DNA of 64,000 nt from Lonicera japonica (GCA_021464415.1 JAKCWG010000344.1:1-64000); one strand, 5' to 3'; positions 35,080-48,687 are shown, counted from the stretch's first letter. Notes: generated from the sequence alone by a model not told the origin. Numbers and translations are program-made.

Positions 35080-37815
35080 TATTTCTATGTAAACAAAACA
35101 AGAGAGAGGCATTGGTTAATTTATTTTTTTAATGTGGTCTTTTTCTTCTTTTTTTTTTTATTTTCTGTAATGAATTGAACTGGTAATTGAAATTAGGAGG
35201 GGTTAATTATTATGGTCAAGGTGGGGGCTGTTAATTGGTTCCAAATATTAAAATACAAGCCGGCCCTTTAATTGTATGTTTATTAATTATGAAGATATCT
35301 TGAAAGAATTGGAGCTAGGGAAGCTTTAAGGGAAAAAAAAATGATGATTGAAGTTGCATGAAGTGTGAAATGATGGTGGAGAATGCATTGATTTTTTAGC
35401 TTTAGCTTTTAAATAGTCCTATTTTAAGTACAGAAACAGCTCAGTTTTTTTACAAATAATAATGCAAAGATTGGTCTTTGCTAGTAACCTTTGACCACAA
35501 TATATGTTGATCATCGATCCATTACCTGTTTTCATCAATTCTATCTGCATAATCATCATTACATGTCTCTTTTTTCATCTATACTTTCTTAAAAAGTGAG
35601 AGACAAATCTACTCCCATCATCCTAAAAAGTTGGCGGTGGGTGTAAAAGTAGATTCTCATGAGGACTTTAGGTGATTTAATATACGATCCATAGATTTGT
35701 TAGTATTATAGAGTTTTTTCTTCATAAAATAATATCACCGTAATCTTTAATTAGTTTATATTAATATAAAAAAGGCATTAGCGTATATGGATGTGAATTA
35801 AACCACCCATATATATATATATATATATATACATCTAATCTAACCTTTAAAAAAGATGAATAATTTCTTGCAAACTAGTTTAAATATTTTTATTATAAAT
35901 TATTCATATGCGAATTGCACAAGTATTATACATACTCTTTTTCCGATGTTTAAGAAAATGTATTATCGCAATTTCTTATTTTCAGATAACCGACTTATGT
36001 AAGGGGCACAAAAAGTAACCAAATGTTCGATTGTGGGTGATTGCGTGTGCATCAATTGCTTCCATCCTGTGGTTTCACGTGTGGGCATGATTGTGCATGC
36101 CTTGAGCACGTGTGAACTCATTTTCATTCTTTGACCATTTGAGGCCAACTTTTAAATTGGGCCTCTGTACGTCTTTTTCTTCTGTTTACTAAAGAATTTT
36201 TTCTCCATTTTTTTTTTCAACCGAAATCATACGAGCAATTAAGAAAGGTATGTCGCAATTTTATTTTTATATGTGATATCTTACTGTTAATTTATTTTTA
36301 AATTATAGATATTTTAAACAATTTTTTATTATATTACTCTTTTTTAAACTGATAATTAGATTCATCAATTAAAATTAATTTATAATTATATCAATTTAAA
36401 TTATATTTTAATTAAGATTCCTAATTTAAATATAATTCTTTTTTAATTTATTTCATATTTACCTTTAAACAATTTTCAAACGATTTAGGGTTAGGATTTA
36501 GTGATCATTGTGCGTTGATTGATTTCAAAATAATTGAACATTGATTAACTTATCAGTACATAATTTGTTCAACGAAAAATACAAACCCTAATATCAGTAC
36601 GTAATTTAAGCGTACAATAATGAAAAATCTTTTACCAACGAGAGAATTAAATAATACTTTGTAACACGAATAAGACTCTATAGTATAATGGATTAAGAAT
36701 TAGGTATTAGTGTTGAGGATGGTTTATTTCCATCTCACTCAGCAGAGACTGCACGTTCAATGGTATATTATTTTTTGTTTTGCTAATGAATTTATACTTG
36801 AAATTATATTTTTATTTGAAATTTTGTAAAAGAATTTAATTCCATATACGATATTATAGACTTTAGCATAACATGAGTTAATATTTAATGCCGGATTCAA
36901 ACTAATTTGTTGTCCCAAAATAATGATTGTATTATTTTTTTAATTCTTTTAAACATATGAAAATCAATTATGATTTTTTTAAGGATCCTAAGATATCCAT
37001 TCCGAAGGAATTGATTATGCTTTCAACGTTACAATCGGTTAAAAGTGTTATCAATGATGTGCTAATGCAAGAAGTATTGCAATTGATTAAAACTATATCG
37101 GTTTTTTTAGATTTATACACATATTTATCAATTATTAATATAAAACCTAGATGAAGAATATAAAGATAAACTTTTAAGGTTTGTGATGAAGAAAACGAAA
37201 ACAACAAGTGTATCCTTCTATATATGGCGCCTAACTTGTGAGAAATGGCGAGATAGTGGGGAAAGAGGGAATAAGAATAAGTCTATGGTGGAAAGAGGGA
37301 CAATAGGTATCGTGAGTAAGAAAGGGCAAAGGACACGGTAAAAATTTGAACTGTGAGTAAAGGTTTAATTTTTGTTTTTGTTATTTTACTTCAGATTTAA
37401 TTAGAATTTACTCATTACTTAATAATATTAGGATCTAACTTTTTTAAGTGGATGTACTTATTAATCTTGTGTATATTTTAATATTAAATTATTATTCAAA
37501 ATAATATTTATAAAATTAAATTAATAATATTTTTTTGTCATTTTATCCACATTCGCGGATTAACTTAATAGGCAATGTGAATTAACTTAACAACACAAAT
37601 TAAATGTAAGATATTACGGATAGAAACAAAATCACCCTAAACGTAATTGGTATGACTTGAACTCCACTCTCATATAACAAAGGTGCCCCTGCGCCGCAGA
37701 GTAAAACTATAAATAAATAAATAATAAATAAAAATACGAATAGAACTAATATTATATATGCTATCAATTCTAGAATACACTGTCAAAATTGCTTTTCCTA
37801 TCGACCAACTATTGA
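35080..37815. other. 3' flank of the AINTEGUMENTA-type gene and AT-rich intergenic DNA
   Basis: The first 200-300 bases are probably the 3' untranslated region. A TA repeat lies at about 35809-35831. Near 36680-36770 a stretch begins like a tRNA (C-T-A-T-A-G-T-A-T-A-A-T-G-G) but does not fold into one, so it may be a SINE relic. The frames at 36927-37207 are chance. Confidence 0.5.
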
Positions 37816-37824
37816 TTATAATTA

Positions 37825-38897
37825 GGGTAAATTGTACTTTACCACCCTAAACTATAGGGGTAGTTGCACTTCGCCATCTCAACTACTAGAATTAGCAAAT
37901 TTTGTTGCTAACTATCATTTTTGTTGCACTTCACCATTTTTCACTGACGGGATTAACTTTTTAAACGAAAAGTTGCCTCACGTGCATTGTGCGTAACTTT
38001 GTTAAGGGCATAAAAGATAAAAAAAATCAAATCAAATCAAAACATGAATAAGAGTATGCATTACTCTTTCTCTTAAAACAGCTCATCCGACCTCCACACA
38101 ACTGTTATTCCGACGAGCACTCTCTCTCCATTTTCTCTCTCACCAAACATCATTTACCTCATTTCGTGGAAGCGCTCTCTCTCTCTCTCTCTCTAAAACA
38201 TCCGACCAAGCTCGCACTCTCTTTAAAACTTTGGACTAACGAAGCTCGCACACTCTCTCTCTAAAATTTCCGACGAAGCTCGCACTCCCTCTCTCTAATT
38301 TCCGACTAAACTCTCTCCTCTCCTCTCTTGTTTTCTTGATTTTATGCTTGGATTCTATTGTTGTTGATTTATGAATTTAATATAGGTTGCACGGAGTAAT
38401 GTCATTCTGAGTATGGTCTACATACATATACACACACGCACAAACAATTTGAACCAGAGTAATACTGGACAATTGATTTATGAACTAATAATAATTCATT
38501 ATTAGAGTAAAGTTCATTATTTGAGTGGGATTTTAGTATGGTGGGGATGAAGAATGGAGGATTTGAAGGTGGGTTTGTCAGATTGGTGTGTTTTGGAAAG
38601 TAAGATAGAATCCCAATTTCTCAAATCCAATATAAACAGAGCACAACTCCCAATGAAAAAAAACATAAACAGAGCATAACACTAGACGACGGAGCGGTGG
38701 CCTTTCGCCCCCGTCGACCGGTGATGGATCAAAACGACAAAGACGACATTAAACCAACATGATCCTTGCCGGAAACAGAGGGAGATGGGCTTTTCTTGGC
38801 CGCCGGAGAAAATTCTTACCACAAAGTGAACAAATCGGTTTTTCATTGTTTTGATGATTGATCAGTGATGCTCTGTTTTTGATTGCTGTGTGTATAC

Positions 38898-38933
<36 letters not shown>

Positions 38934-39227
38934 CATCTGAATTAGAATAGCTAGATATATGGTGTGTATACATACATATATATATATATATAATGCATAC
39001 TCTTCTTCTTCCTTCATGTTTTGATTTTTTTTTGTCTTTTATGCCCTTAGCAAAGTCACGTGCAGTGCACATGAGGCAACCTTCCGTTTAAAAAGTTAAC
39101 CCCGTCAGCGAAAAGTGGTGGAGTGTAACAAAAATGATAGTTGGTAGCAAAAAATGTTAATTCTAGTAGTTGAGATGGCAAAGTGAAACTACCCTTAATG
39201 TTGAGGGTGATAAAGTGCAATTTTCCC
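37825..39227. mobile_element. Non-autonomous Mutator-like element (MULE) with long terminal inverted repeats
   Basis: A perfect 9-base duplication, TTATAATTA, flanks it (37816-37824 and 39228-39236). The terminal inverted repeats begin GGGTAAATTG and, from the other end, GGGAAAATTG, and can be followed inward for about 210-220 bases at high similarity, including shared TTTTTAAACG and TTAAGGGCATAAAAGA-like runs. Long inverted repeats plus a 9-base duplication define the Mutator superfamily. The 1-kb interior has CT and GA repeats, tandem 'TCCGAC-AAGCTCGCAC' blocks (38090-38300) and a minus-strand stretch near 38810-38850 reading P-I-C-S-L-C-G-K-N-F. No transposase is present. Confidence 0.88.
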
Positions 39228-39236
39228 TTATAATTA

Positions 39237-40079
39237 TCCTCGCGTCAAACTGCTCGAATTCGGATAGTTGGCTCAACTAAATTAATTCGAGGTTCTTAGA
39301 AACACTTCCTATTTACTAATAATTACTCTAAGCATTATTTAATGGGATACCACACATTTAAAAAGAAAACATTTGTCTCTCTAAAATTATACCTATTAAC
39401 ACTCATTGAAAAACAACTTTGTAAGTATTGAACAAAAGAAATAGCTCAACCCATCTGTAATTTACGACTCTAGCAATGCAATTAAACGTGTTTGTATACT
39501 AAATATGTGAAGTTAAATTTTATTAAATGAATGAAAGGCCTAAAAATTATTATTATATAGATGATAATGAACAGATATAATTCGTATACATATACAATAG
39601 TTGAAAGTTATTTAGTTTAATTAAAAAAAAATGACCCTAAAATATTAAATTATAGTGTGTAGTATTAACTTGAAAAAAAAACACTTTTGAGGAACAAGCT
39701 TTCTCTTTCTATACAACCTCGCAATCACCCTTACTTGTTGAACCCTAAGTGTTAAGTACAGGAAGATGAACGTAAATTATGGGAAAATAAACACCAAGTT
39801 CACATATATAGCCGTGGTTGAACAAAGATAGAGGGAAACAAAGGAAGAATAGAAAGAAAAGATATGATCAAGAGCTTTTATGTGTGCATGTGTATATATA
39901 TAAATATATTTTGGGATACCGCATATTATTTTTGATCACCACAATTTTATAAGTAGTGTTTATGCATGTAAAGATAAAGATAATTTTTTAAAGTGTGGAT
40001 GTTCCGAGTTAATTTGGTGTTGCCCTCAGTATCACCCTATTTGAATTCGTACAATTTTGTTCATCTAGTAGTACTCTAT
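39237..40079. other. AT-rich intergenic DNA, no gene seen
   Basis: Low-complexity AT-rich sequence with no reading frame or RNA gene that I can support. Confidence 0.5.
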
Positions 40080-40388
40080 GGCTCCGTTTGAAAACGAAAT
40101 AGGAAATGAAAATAAAGAAACTTGATTTGTGTGAAAAATTAGAAAATAAGTTGAGGCATATGATATGATATGCCCTCCATCTCATTGTTATTTTTATGAG
40201 TGATTTCCTCCATCCTTCATTATTTTTTGTCAAAATTTTTTCTTCCTTGACCCCCAAAGAAATTTTTTCCATGAAAAAACTCAAAAAATAAGAAGACATC
40301 TCACCACAATGCCTCAACTAATATTCCAACTTCTCACAAAAATCAACTGCTTTTTATATTATTTTTCATGTTATTATCAAACGCACCC
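40080..40388. mobile_element. MITE with GGCTCCGTTTG / CAAACGCACCC ends
   Basis: The start GGCTCCGTTTGA and the reverse complement of the end, GGGTGCGTTTGA, match at 9 of 12 positions and resemble the other Tourist-like elements in this window. The interior carries complementary TCATTT- and GAAAATGA-rich runs. Flanking bases are TAT and TAG, so a clean 3-base duplication is not seen. The two frames across it are chance. Length 309 bases. Confidence 0.5.
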
Positions 40389-43300
40389 TAGGAATCAACT
40401 CCGCCATAACCCAAACGTATTAGCTACTCGAACTTGTGCCATCAAGGGACTACCATACGCTATATTTGTTACCTACAACTCGATGGAACTTGTAAATTAT
40501 TTTAGAGTGTGTGCATATATTATAAATGTGAAAAGTTGCTCCAACGTGAGAAAGGGGGGCTGGGAAGTTCGTATTTGTAACTGGATAGGCTCGAACTTGG
40601 ATTCTTTAGCATTGGAACAACACAGTGACTGAAAACAAATCGATTTTAGATGCCATTGCTTGAGCTTGCGGGAAAAGAACAAAAGAGAAAAGTAGTAAAT
40701 TATTGAGGTCAAAAAGAAAGATTTCATGTGGAAAATTTTGCAAGATTAGGATACGTCTGGCATTTAGGTCTTACAGTAAGGTTTAAGAGCTAAAACAGAG
40801 ATTTTCATGATGAAAAGAGCAATTGTAATTATAGTGTCTAACTTTCGTACAATAAGTTGTCCTTGCCGTTTATCAAATCAAGTTATGCACATAAGAAAAA
40901 GTTTGTGGTTCATATGGTTACCCTCAGACTCATATATAGCTGTAAAAGACTAATATGATTAGGATTAGTGTCTAATTATATAATTAATTGTAATAGTAAA
41001 TCATGATTGGTCAGTGGAACATTTCTTTGAGTGTTGACATGCATTCAATAACATGTGATTGCCAGCCGATTTATTATTAACTATTTGTGCAATTTGGTTC
41101 AAATAATAAAGATTTTTAGACGACGTATGTGTGTCGTCTCTTATCAATATTTTAGGTGGATTTATCCAATAGTCTTGTATGCATGAAGAAAATTTAATGA
41201 TATGAAACAATTAACCAATAAGCATACCATTCTTAACATTCGTGGTACAGATTTCAAAAATAATTGGAGATTTGTTGTATTACCATTTCTACTACTATAG
41301 CAAAACACGCAGCACAAATTTGTTGCTTGTTACTAATTACTATGGTTCCTTTGAATATATTTTAGTACACTATACATACATATATTTACATATATATGTC
41401 TGTACGCGCGTGCGCAAGGGCGAAGCCATGTGGGGTCGGGGGGGGTGGGGGGGTGGGTGCATGACTCCACTTGAGATTTGGCCCAAAATTTTGACCGGTA
41501 CAATGACGCAAGGAGCGTAGGTGTAATTAGAGGTATAAATATAAGGGACCATGTTTGCACTTAGATATAGGTTTAAAAATGGAAAACATTGATATCGGTT
41601 TGAAGGGGTTATGCGAACTATATAGGATATAATAGTATAAGGTTAAGTTTTGTATTTTTGGAATATTGATTCAAGTGAGGCCATCTTTCTTCTTTTTTCT
41701 TCGGATTCAATTATGAAATTAGTTGGTAGATGATTTTGTGAATGGTTGTTTGGTAACATATATTGAGAAAGATGTTTTTGAAGTTATTGATAATGAAAAT
41801 ATCATTGATCGTTTTCAAAATATGAAGTTTCGAATGAGAATATTGTAACTAAATATGTGATTTTTAACGTATAAGATGTCAAATATTTTAATATAATATT
41901 TTGATTTTAGCTTTATTAAAAGTACATGCAAAAAAATAAAATTAAAAGCATATTAATTTGGCCTCTCTTGAATTTAATTCCCGATTTCACCTGTGTGTAT
42001 CTATATCCTAAAACATAATCTTAATCATCACCGTTTATGTTTAATCTAGTACCGCCGAATTATGATTGAAACATGGACCAACAGTCCAAGGTACAAATTA
42101 GCATTTCTGTGAGAGATTTTGATGAAGATCTTCAATGTTTCATGGGAATGGGCCGGGAATTTCTGTTTTTTCATGTTACCAAATACTAACTGTTTTACTA
42201 AATGAATTACATTTCCAATAAAAAAGTTGATGTTAAATAAATATATATTGTTATTAGTGACACTGGAAGGCAAAATTAATACATGCTAAATCGGCAATTT
42301 TCATCAACAATAATGTTATACACACAAAAATCAATAAGAGAAACTATATCGATGGATCTAGTACCATACCACACATTCATGTCATTGAATTTATTGATAC
42401 GTGATCCATCTAGTTGATAACGCATATAAACGATGATATACTATTCTCGTTAGTTGACAGTTATAGTAACTAATCTAGATGGTTCAAATTTAACAAACTT
42501 ACATTACTATATCGAGTGAAGGGGGTTAGTGTTGTATTTGCATTTGTACTTGTAACTTGCAAGAGCAACGAATGTTAGAGGTTAAGCAAAATAAACAATT
42601 ATTATTATTATTATTTATTTATTTTTGTGTGCGTGTGTGTGTGGGTGTGGAACTTGGACTGAAATTTGTGAAGAGAAAATAACGAGTTAAGATACATTGA
42701 AACTTATTTTTGAATTATGCTTTTGGATTTTTTTTCTTATGTTATTGTTTTCAAATTCGGGCAATTTTAAAAACTTCAACAATGGAATTGATTTTTTTTT
42801 GTACTTGAAATGAGATTTCACTCCCCACTAACATTATATATTGATATTGTACTTGTGTATCATCTAATACAGTTATTTATGTTTGACACCTTATTTTACC
42901 AATTTAATTGTATCTCCAGTAACTCGTTTATTTAAAACAATTTCTCTTTTATCAGTTAACCTGAGTGTTTTCTCTCTGTCGCTCCCCCCCCTTATTATTT
43001 TTCTCTCTCTTTTTTTTAATATAAGTCATGGATTTGTTTAAGTGGTTGGAAAAGCGGGATGAGATTGGCGTGGACGCTATATTTAATTATTTAAATACTC
43101 ACAATTTCAAATAAAGTCCGAGTCTCTCAATCTTTGGTCTCTTTATTAGCCAAATTAGTTCTTTCTTAGTCTCTCTTATTGTTGTTTTTCTATGTCAAAA
43201 GGATATTTGAAAAAGAAAAAACTAAACTTTACATACAACCTGAGCACAACTATATTTTTCAAAGGGGCCAAGTGACAAGGTATAGCTCTATGAATCTGAG

Positions 43301-44280
43301 AATCTGGGCCATTTGTCCATAACCCAATAAGCTGGTCCTTTTGAAACCGTTCAGTCATCTCCGATGACTTGTTTATGATGAGGTTTTAGTCTTGTGTTAT
43401 CATAGACATTATATAATGGTGGACCCTCAACACAAAGTTATAATTCGTATATAAACCATTAATAAATTTGGGTGGTTATTAGTTATCTGATTTTTAAAAA
43501 TAATAATAATAATAATTAAGGGTTGTTTAAGCGTCTTTCTTAATTCTACAAATAAAGAAAACTCTTGATCTCAAGGTAATGGTGGAAGTTACCTACCTCT
43601 CTCCTTAGTTCATCAGTTTGATATAAGATAATAATGAATTGGCCATGGGTTGACCCTTAATAGATTCGGGTGACCTGTTAAAAACTTTTACATGTTTAAA
43701 ATAGGGTACTCATGGTGCCAAAACAATTATGCATTTACAATAACATAGTACTGCTTTGAGATGTCATATTACATGCTTCTAATATTGTATATTGTTTTGA
43801 CAATAATGCCACCTTAAAATAAAGTGTCACGTCATATTCATATTGTATATAAGATTCACACTTTACCATGCCATTTACAAAATGGGATAGACAACCCATA
43901 GAAGAGTATTGTTTTTCTTATTTGACTCTCTATCATTCATAAGCACTATTGGAGGATTAGTATAATGGTAAAAGCGCCCACTTGGATATTGGATTTCTCA
44001 ACTTTGAGTTTCACCAAGGTGATGATGATTTCTTAGTCATTTTTTATTAAGGAAAGAGACATAAACTTTTCTTTTTTTCTAAAAAGAGAAAATTCATGAA
44101 GCGATTGGAGAAGATCGAACTTCCACTCTCTATGAAGCAAATTAAACTTCTCATTTATTAATTACATAAGTGTTAGTTTGAATTGATTTTAGGGTTGTAG
44201 AGATGAGGATTGAGGAGTTAACTTGATGGAATGGCTGTCACATTGGATTCTTCCTCTTCCTTTTAAACTACTCTTGGCTC
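40389..44280. other. Long AT-rich intergenic stretch
   Basis: No gene is supported over nearly 4 kb. A short GC-rich island at about 41400-41460 has runs of G and the phrase GGGCGAAGCCATGTGGGG, and looks like a fragment of a repeat. Near 43950-44015 a tRNA-like start (GGATTAGTATAATGG) is followed by sequence that cannot close an acceptor stem; it may be a SINE fragment. The remainder is low-complexity. Confidence 0.5.
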
Positions 44281-44286
44281 TATAAA
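44281..44286 (+). promoter_or_regulatory. TATA box of the bHLH gene
   Basis: TATAAA lies 240 bases before the ATG at 44521, leaving a leader of about 200 bases that is CT-rich. There is no better TATA match closer to the ATG apart from AT-rich DNA at 44336-44360. Confidence 0.5.
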
Positions 44287-44520
44287 GCTGCCAAAGTTCT
44301 TTGTTCCTTACTTCTGCTACAAAATTCTTCTCCTATATAATAATATATGTAATTTATAATCAAACCTTCCTTGCTTGTACTCACACTCACTTCTCATTAT
44401 TACCATTCAGAACTTCAAATTTTTATTACCCTTCATCCCCAGGTCTTGAGATTTTTTCATATTTTGCCAATTAAGCCAAAGTTCCATTGAATTTTAATTG
44501 GTCTCTACATAGATTTTAAG

Positions 44521-45674
44521 ATGGAAACTGTTGAAGGTGGTAACTCGGAATTCGATTCGGAGACTTTGTATAACCCTTGGATTGGAATGTCTTCTTATTT
44601 TGATGATGCCTCTTTGGATCCATTTGTTTCATTGGCACAGAATGTGGTAACTAGAGCTTCCCTAATGCCTTCCCAAAACCATAGTAATAGCTTTTTGAAT
44701 AATGGCACGCTGGAAAATCAAGAGGGATGCCAGATTTTAGATGGAGAAAGCTTGAATCCTTTAAATAAGGAAAAGAAAAGGAAAAAAATGTCTAATGAGG
44801 TTAGTTGAATACTTCTCAATGAGTTTAAGAATTTTCTAGTGTGTAGTCTGTTAACACTTACAACAAGCTAGCCGTTACACTAGGGTCATTACAGTTTACT
44901 GTATTTTTGTTTGTATTTATTGGTTTCGTGTGAAACACGAGTAAAATAATTTTTCCTTGATCTATTCAAGGATGGGGATACAGAGGATAAGAATGGTGCA
45001 TATGCTGTTGAGCAAAATGAGAAATTGAAAGAAGAGTATGTTCATGTGAGAGCAAAGCGAGGCAGGTCCACTAACAGTCATAGTCTTGCAGAAAGAGTAT
45101 GTTCTTGCTTGTGAATTGCAATTCTATTTTACTCTTTTAATTTTTGTAGGTTTCATTGAATTGGAAATATATGCTAAAACTCTTGCAGTTGAGAAGGGAA
45201 AGGATTGGTGAAAGGATGAAATTTCTCCAAGATATTGTGCCTGGCTGCAATAAGGTCAGTTTATTATGGTCGAAATAATTCTTTTGAAAGCTTCTTTTGC
45301 AAATTCTGAGTTTTTATGCGCCATTTTAGATAACTGGAAAGGCTGTAATGCTCGATGAGATTATCAACTATGTGTTATCAATGCAACGACAAGTCGAGGT
45401 AGTGTATGTTGTTATGTTTAGGGTCATTTCCTTTTTCTCTTTTAGCTAGCCTCTGAACGCTAAACTCTGTGTAATATTGAATGAAAGTAGAAGATCAAAA
45501 GCAAATTAAAATTGGTGACATAAATATAATAAATCGGACGTAAACAAAATTAATTTGTTGTTTTAGATGTCAATAATGCTAATGTACATCAATTTTTTAT
45601 TGCAGTTGCTATCTATGAAACTTGCCAGTGTGAACCCAGAAATGAATCTTGATATTGAACGGAGATTCCATTGA
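44521..45674 (+). CDS. bHLH transcription factor, subfamily XII, short C-terminus
   Basis: Exons, GT-AG and in frame: 44521-44799, 44971-45096, 45189-45254, 45330-45398 and 45606-45674 (stop TGA). This gives 202 residues. The basic region [16 protein letters not shown] leads into L-R-R-E-R-I with H130, E134 and R138, the three residues that read a CACGTG-type E-box. The helix-loop-helix follows, with P-G-C-N-K-I-T-G-K-A and L-D-E-I-I-N-Y-V. This is the plant XII group that includes the BEE, CIB and HBI1 types, which act in light, brassinosteroid and growth control. The intron positions inside the bHLH domain also match that group. After [14 protein letters not shown] the protein ends early with I-E-R-R-F-H. 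A donor (45695) and acceptor (45818) after the stop suggest a spliced 3' untranslated region. Confidence 0.9.
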
Positions 45675-48200
45675 CAGATTTAAGAAGAAGAATGGTAATG
45701 AATGAGAATTGATTATAACCTCTTTATTGCTTTGTTCTCTTTTTTCATTTGAGATCGAACATGGTGAAATATTTTAGGGATCCACTAATAATCTTGGAAG
45801 TATATGTTGCATTTGCAGGTATCATGGAAATAGATTGATCTCGAAGTTGTATCCAAAAACTCATTTTCTTCAAAGGAGGAATCCAGCGGCTAGCCTGATG
45901 GATCCGTAGTTCTGAAGAGGTTAGCAGCATATGTTCAATCGAGTACTACAAGAACAAAATGGACGCGTTATTTCATCTACAGTAAGCGGATTTTGGTAAT
46001 TAATATACATTGCGTAATATTTTATAAAGAAAGTCAACAATGTAGAAATGTTAAAACAAAAATATTTCATGGATTGTATAGATTAATAGCTTGACTAACT
46101 TGGATCTTCAAATTCTACCAGAATATACAAGACTTTTTACTTGGAAATGTGATTATTTGAGGGTATAATGTGCTTCTTTAATCAATACACCTTGTGTGAG
46201 ACTAGCTAGCAGTTAACTTCTTGTTCTGTTCTTTTTTAGATTATCAAGATACTCTTTGCTAGTATGAGATAGATGGGGTATATATTAAGAGATAATTTTA
46301 AATTATTAAAGATAATTGAATCTAATTTTTTTAGAAGTCTCTTCTTGGTTATAAGGATGAGTGAAAGGAGGAGAGGAGATGAAACCCACATCTTTTGAAT
46401 GGGAGTTAATTTCACTTGTGTCGAAGTTCTTGAGCACCTTGTAACACTTTAATTGACAAAAATGCTAAAAATAATATAATAACAAGCAATGACACGATAA
46501 GTATAAACGGTGAAAATGTAAATTTGTAAAAACAATAAAATTTAATGTTTTTGTCCATCTTTTTTGACAAACAACCCGTTAACACAGGTACACCTGATTT
46601 TATGTTTTTAGTCCTCTTTCTCAACAAATAGCGTATTAAGTATTGATATGTAAAATATAAATATTTTATGGTTATCATCCTTCTTTTTCAACAAATAGTG
46701 TATTAACATACGTACATCTCTTTCGCCAAATTAATAGACTAAAAATATAAAACTATTATCGTTGTCCTAACAAAACATATTAATAAATGAGAAGTAAAAA
46801 CTGTAAAACTATTATTATTTAACAAAAAATAGGACTAATAGTCGATTTTTCATTTAGGTAAATATTAAACTTGTGGTCAGCACCTGTGCAACAAATCTTA
46901 ATATTCAGCTGACACTTGGCTTCTTCTTATTATTAATTATTTGGTTCATTAGCTTCTTATTGTTCAGATCTATATTAAAGTAGAATATATGCCTGATGCA
47001 CTAAACCATCATCAGTTTTCATTATAGCCTCGCGTGGTTGAATATTATTAGCCTAGCTCTCAAACCAAGTTTTTTTCAGTTGTAAAGCGGCTATCGATTT
47101 AAGTAAACATATATATATAATTGTTTGTTTAACTCTCAATTATGGACTTTGTGGCCTATTGTGATTAGTAGTGTGTCACTACCATCATTATTGAGATGAT
47201 GCAAAAAAATAAAAACTTCTTGTGGACCAAAAATTCTTACTTAGGCAACATTTAGGTTTTGTATGGTTGGTTTAAAGTTTAACGTGGTATTATTTTTAAT
47301 ATAAAAGTTTCTTTTGTATTAATTAAAATATTTTGTGATTGTTTAGTTGGGAGTAGTAATAAATAAAAATAAACGACACTGTTTTTGTTGTGTACAATCA
47401 ACCAATCACAATTTTTATTTTATTTTTTGTGTTTTTAGTAAATTAATTCCGTCAAAATGCAGTCTGATAATAAAAAGAAAAATGTTTTTTTAAAAGTTTA
47501 TAAATTTTATGAAAAACTTATAGACGAATTATAATTTTATTTTTGACCAAATATTTTAATTAGATAAAATTTTAAGTTTAATGAAAATGGTTAATCTTAT
47601 AAATCACAATCTCTATCATGTTATATTAAAAAAGTAAAAACAGATAAACACAGAGATCCCTTGTCTAGCATATACCCACATATGCATAGGTGGTAATGAA
47701 GTGACAAAGTAGTGACTAGGATCAGGATGGTATTTGACCGCAGCAAAGATTTTTGTTGTCTGAGGACCAGCTCAGCCGGTGGTCCATCTTGCTTTTCAAA
47801 ATTATTAAGGCCAAGCAATTTTATTGGGCCCCAATTCTTCCAAATCGATAATTTGGTTTACAGACTCTCTTCAACTTGAATCTACCCCCAACATTGTGTT
47901 GGGTATGTAGGCACTCACATCGAGCGCCTAAGTGACCCCACTCGTGGTTTATGAATTAAAAAGAATTGGACATTTCAAGTGCAGATTATAAATATAATCT
48001 ATATTATAAAAATAATGTTCAAAGGTAACTTTAATCATATTAATTTTACCCCATCAATGACTTGAATTTATATGTAACAGTGTAAATGAAATCTTGACCA
48101 CTAGATGGATTTCATATTCAAATAAAAACATCACATCATACTATATATTCTACAATACATACACAGATATTTTTTAAACTAAAAAAAAAATAGTAATTAA
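45675..48200. other. 3' region of the bHLH gene and AT-rich intergenic DNA
   Basis: Bases 45675-45960 probably hold the 3' untranslated region with an intron (45695-45818). After that, AT-rich sequence with no supported gene. Around 46560-46720 a motif of the type CAACAAATAGNGTATTAA recurs twice. Confidence 0.5.
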
Positions 48201-48559
48201 GGTGATATTTGGTGAATATTTTAAGTTGAATTTTTAAAATACGGCATTTTGTAGAATTTTGAAATATGTTGAAAAGTGAATTTGGTTTTGAGCTTTTTTC
48301 AATCAACAAAAAATCTTATAAAAAAAATTCAAAAAATAGTCACAATGGATCTTATTTTATAGATCTCAACATGTATGTTTTAAATATATATATTTTATTT
48401 AATTTTGATTTTTTAATTTAAAGTTATGGTGTTTTAAAAAAAATTAGAGAAAGAAAATAAAATGAAATAAATTTTAAGAAGTATAAAAGTAGAGTTAATT
48501 TTAAGTTGAGTTTTTAAAATTTAAAAAAAAACAAAAAAAATGAGCCACCAAACAAGCCC
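48201..48559. mobile_element. Tourist-like MITE
   Basis: TAA is present on both sides (48198-48200 and 48560-48562). The start GGTGATATTTGGTG and the reverse complement of the end, GGGCTTGTTTGGTG, agree well. Interior runs TTAAGTTGAATTTTTAAAAT and TTAAGTTGAGTTTTTAAAAT are direct repeats near the two ends. Length 359 bases, non-coding. Confidence 0.65.
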
Positions 48560-48687
48560 TAAGAATTTAAATTTTGAAAACATCAACTCAGTCTCTCTCT
48601 CACTCAGAATATTACTTCCCACTTTACTTCCTCTTATTCTTTCTACATTTTCATCCACGTTTAAATTATTTCTTTTGACTATCTTTC

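Noticed and set aside
36680..36770. tRNA-like sequence beginning CTATAGTATAATGG
   Set aside because: No closed acceptor stem or proper T-arm; at most a tRNA-derived relic.
43950..44015. tRNA-like sequence beginning GGAGGATTAGTATAATGG
   Set aside because: A box-A-like start is present but the acceptor stem cannot close and the anticodon arm is poor; at most a SINE relic.
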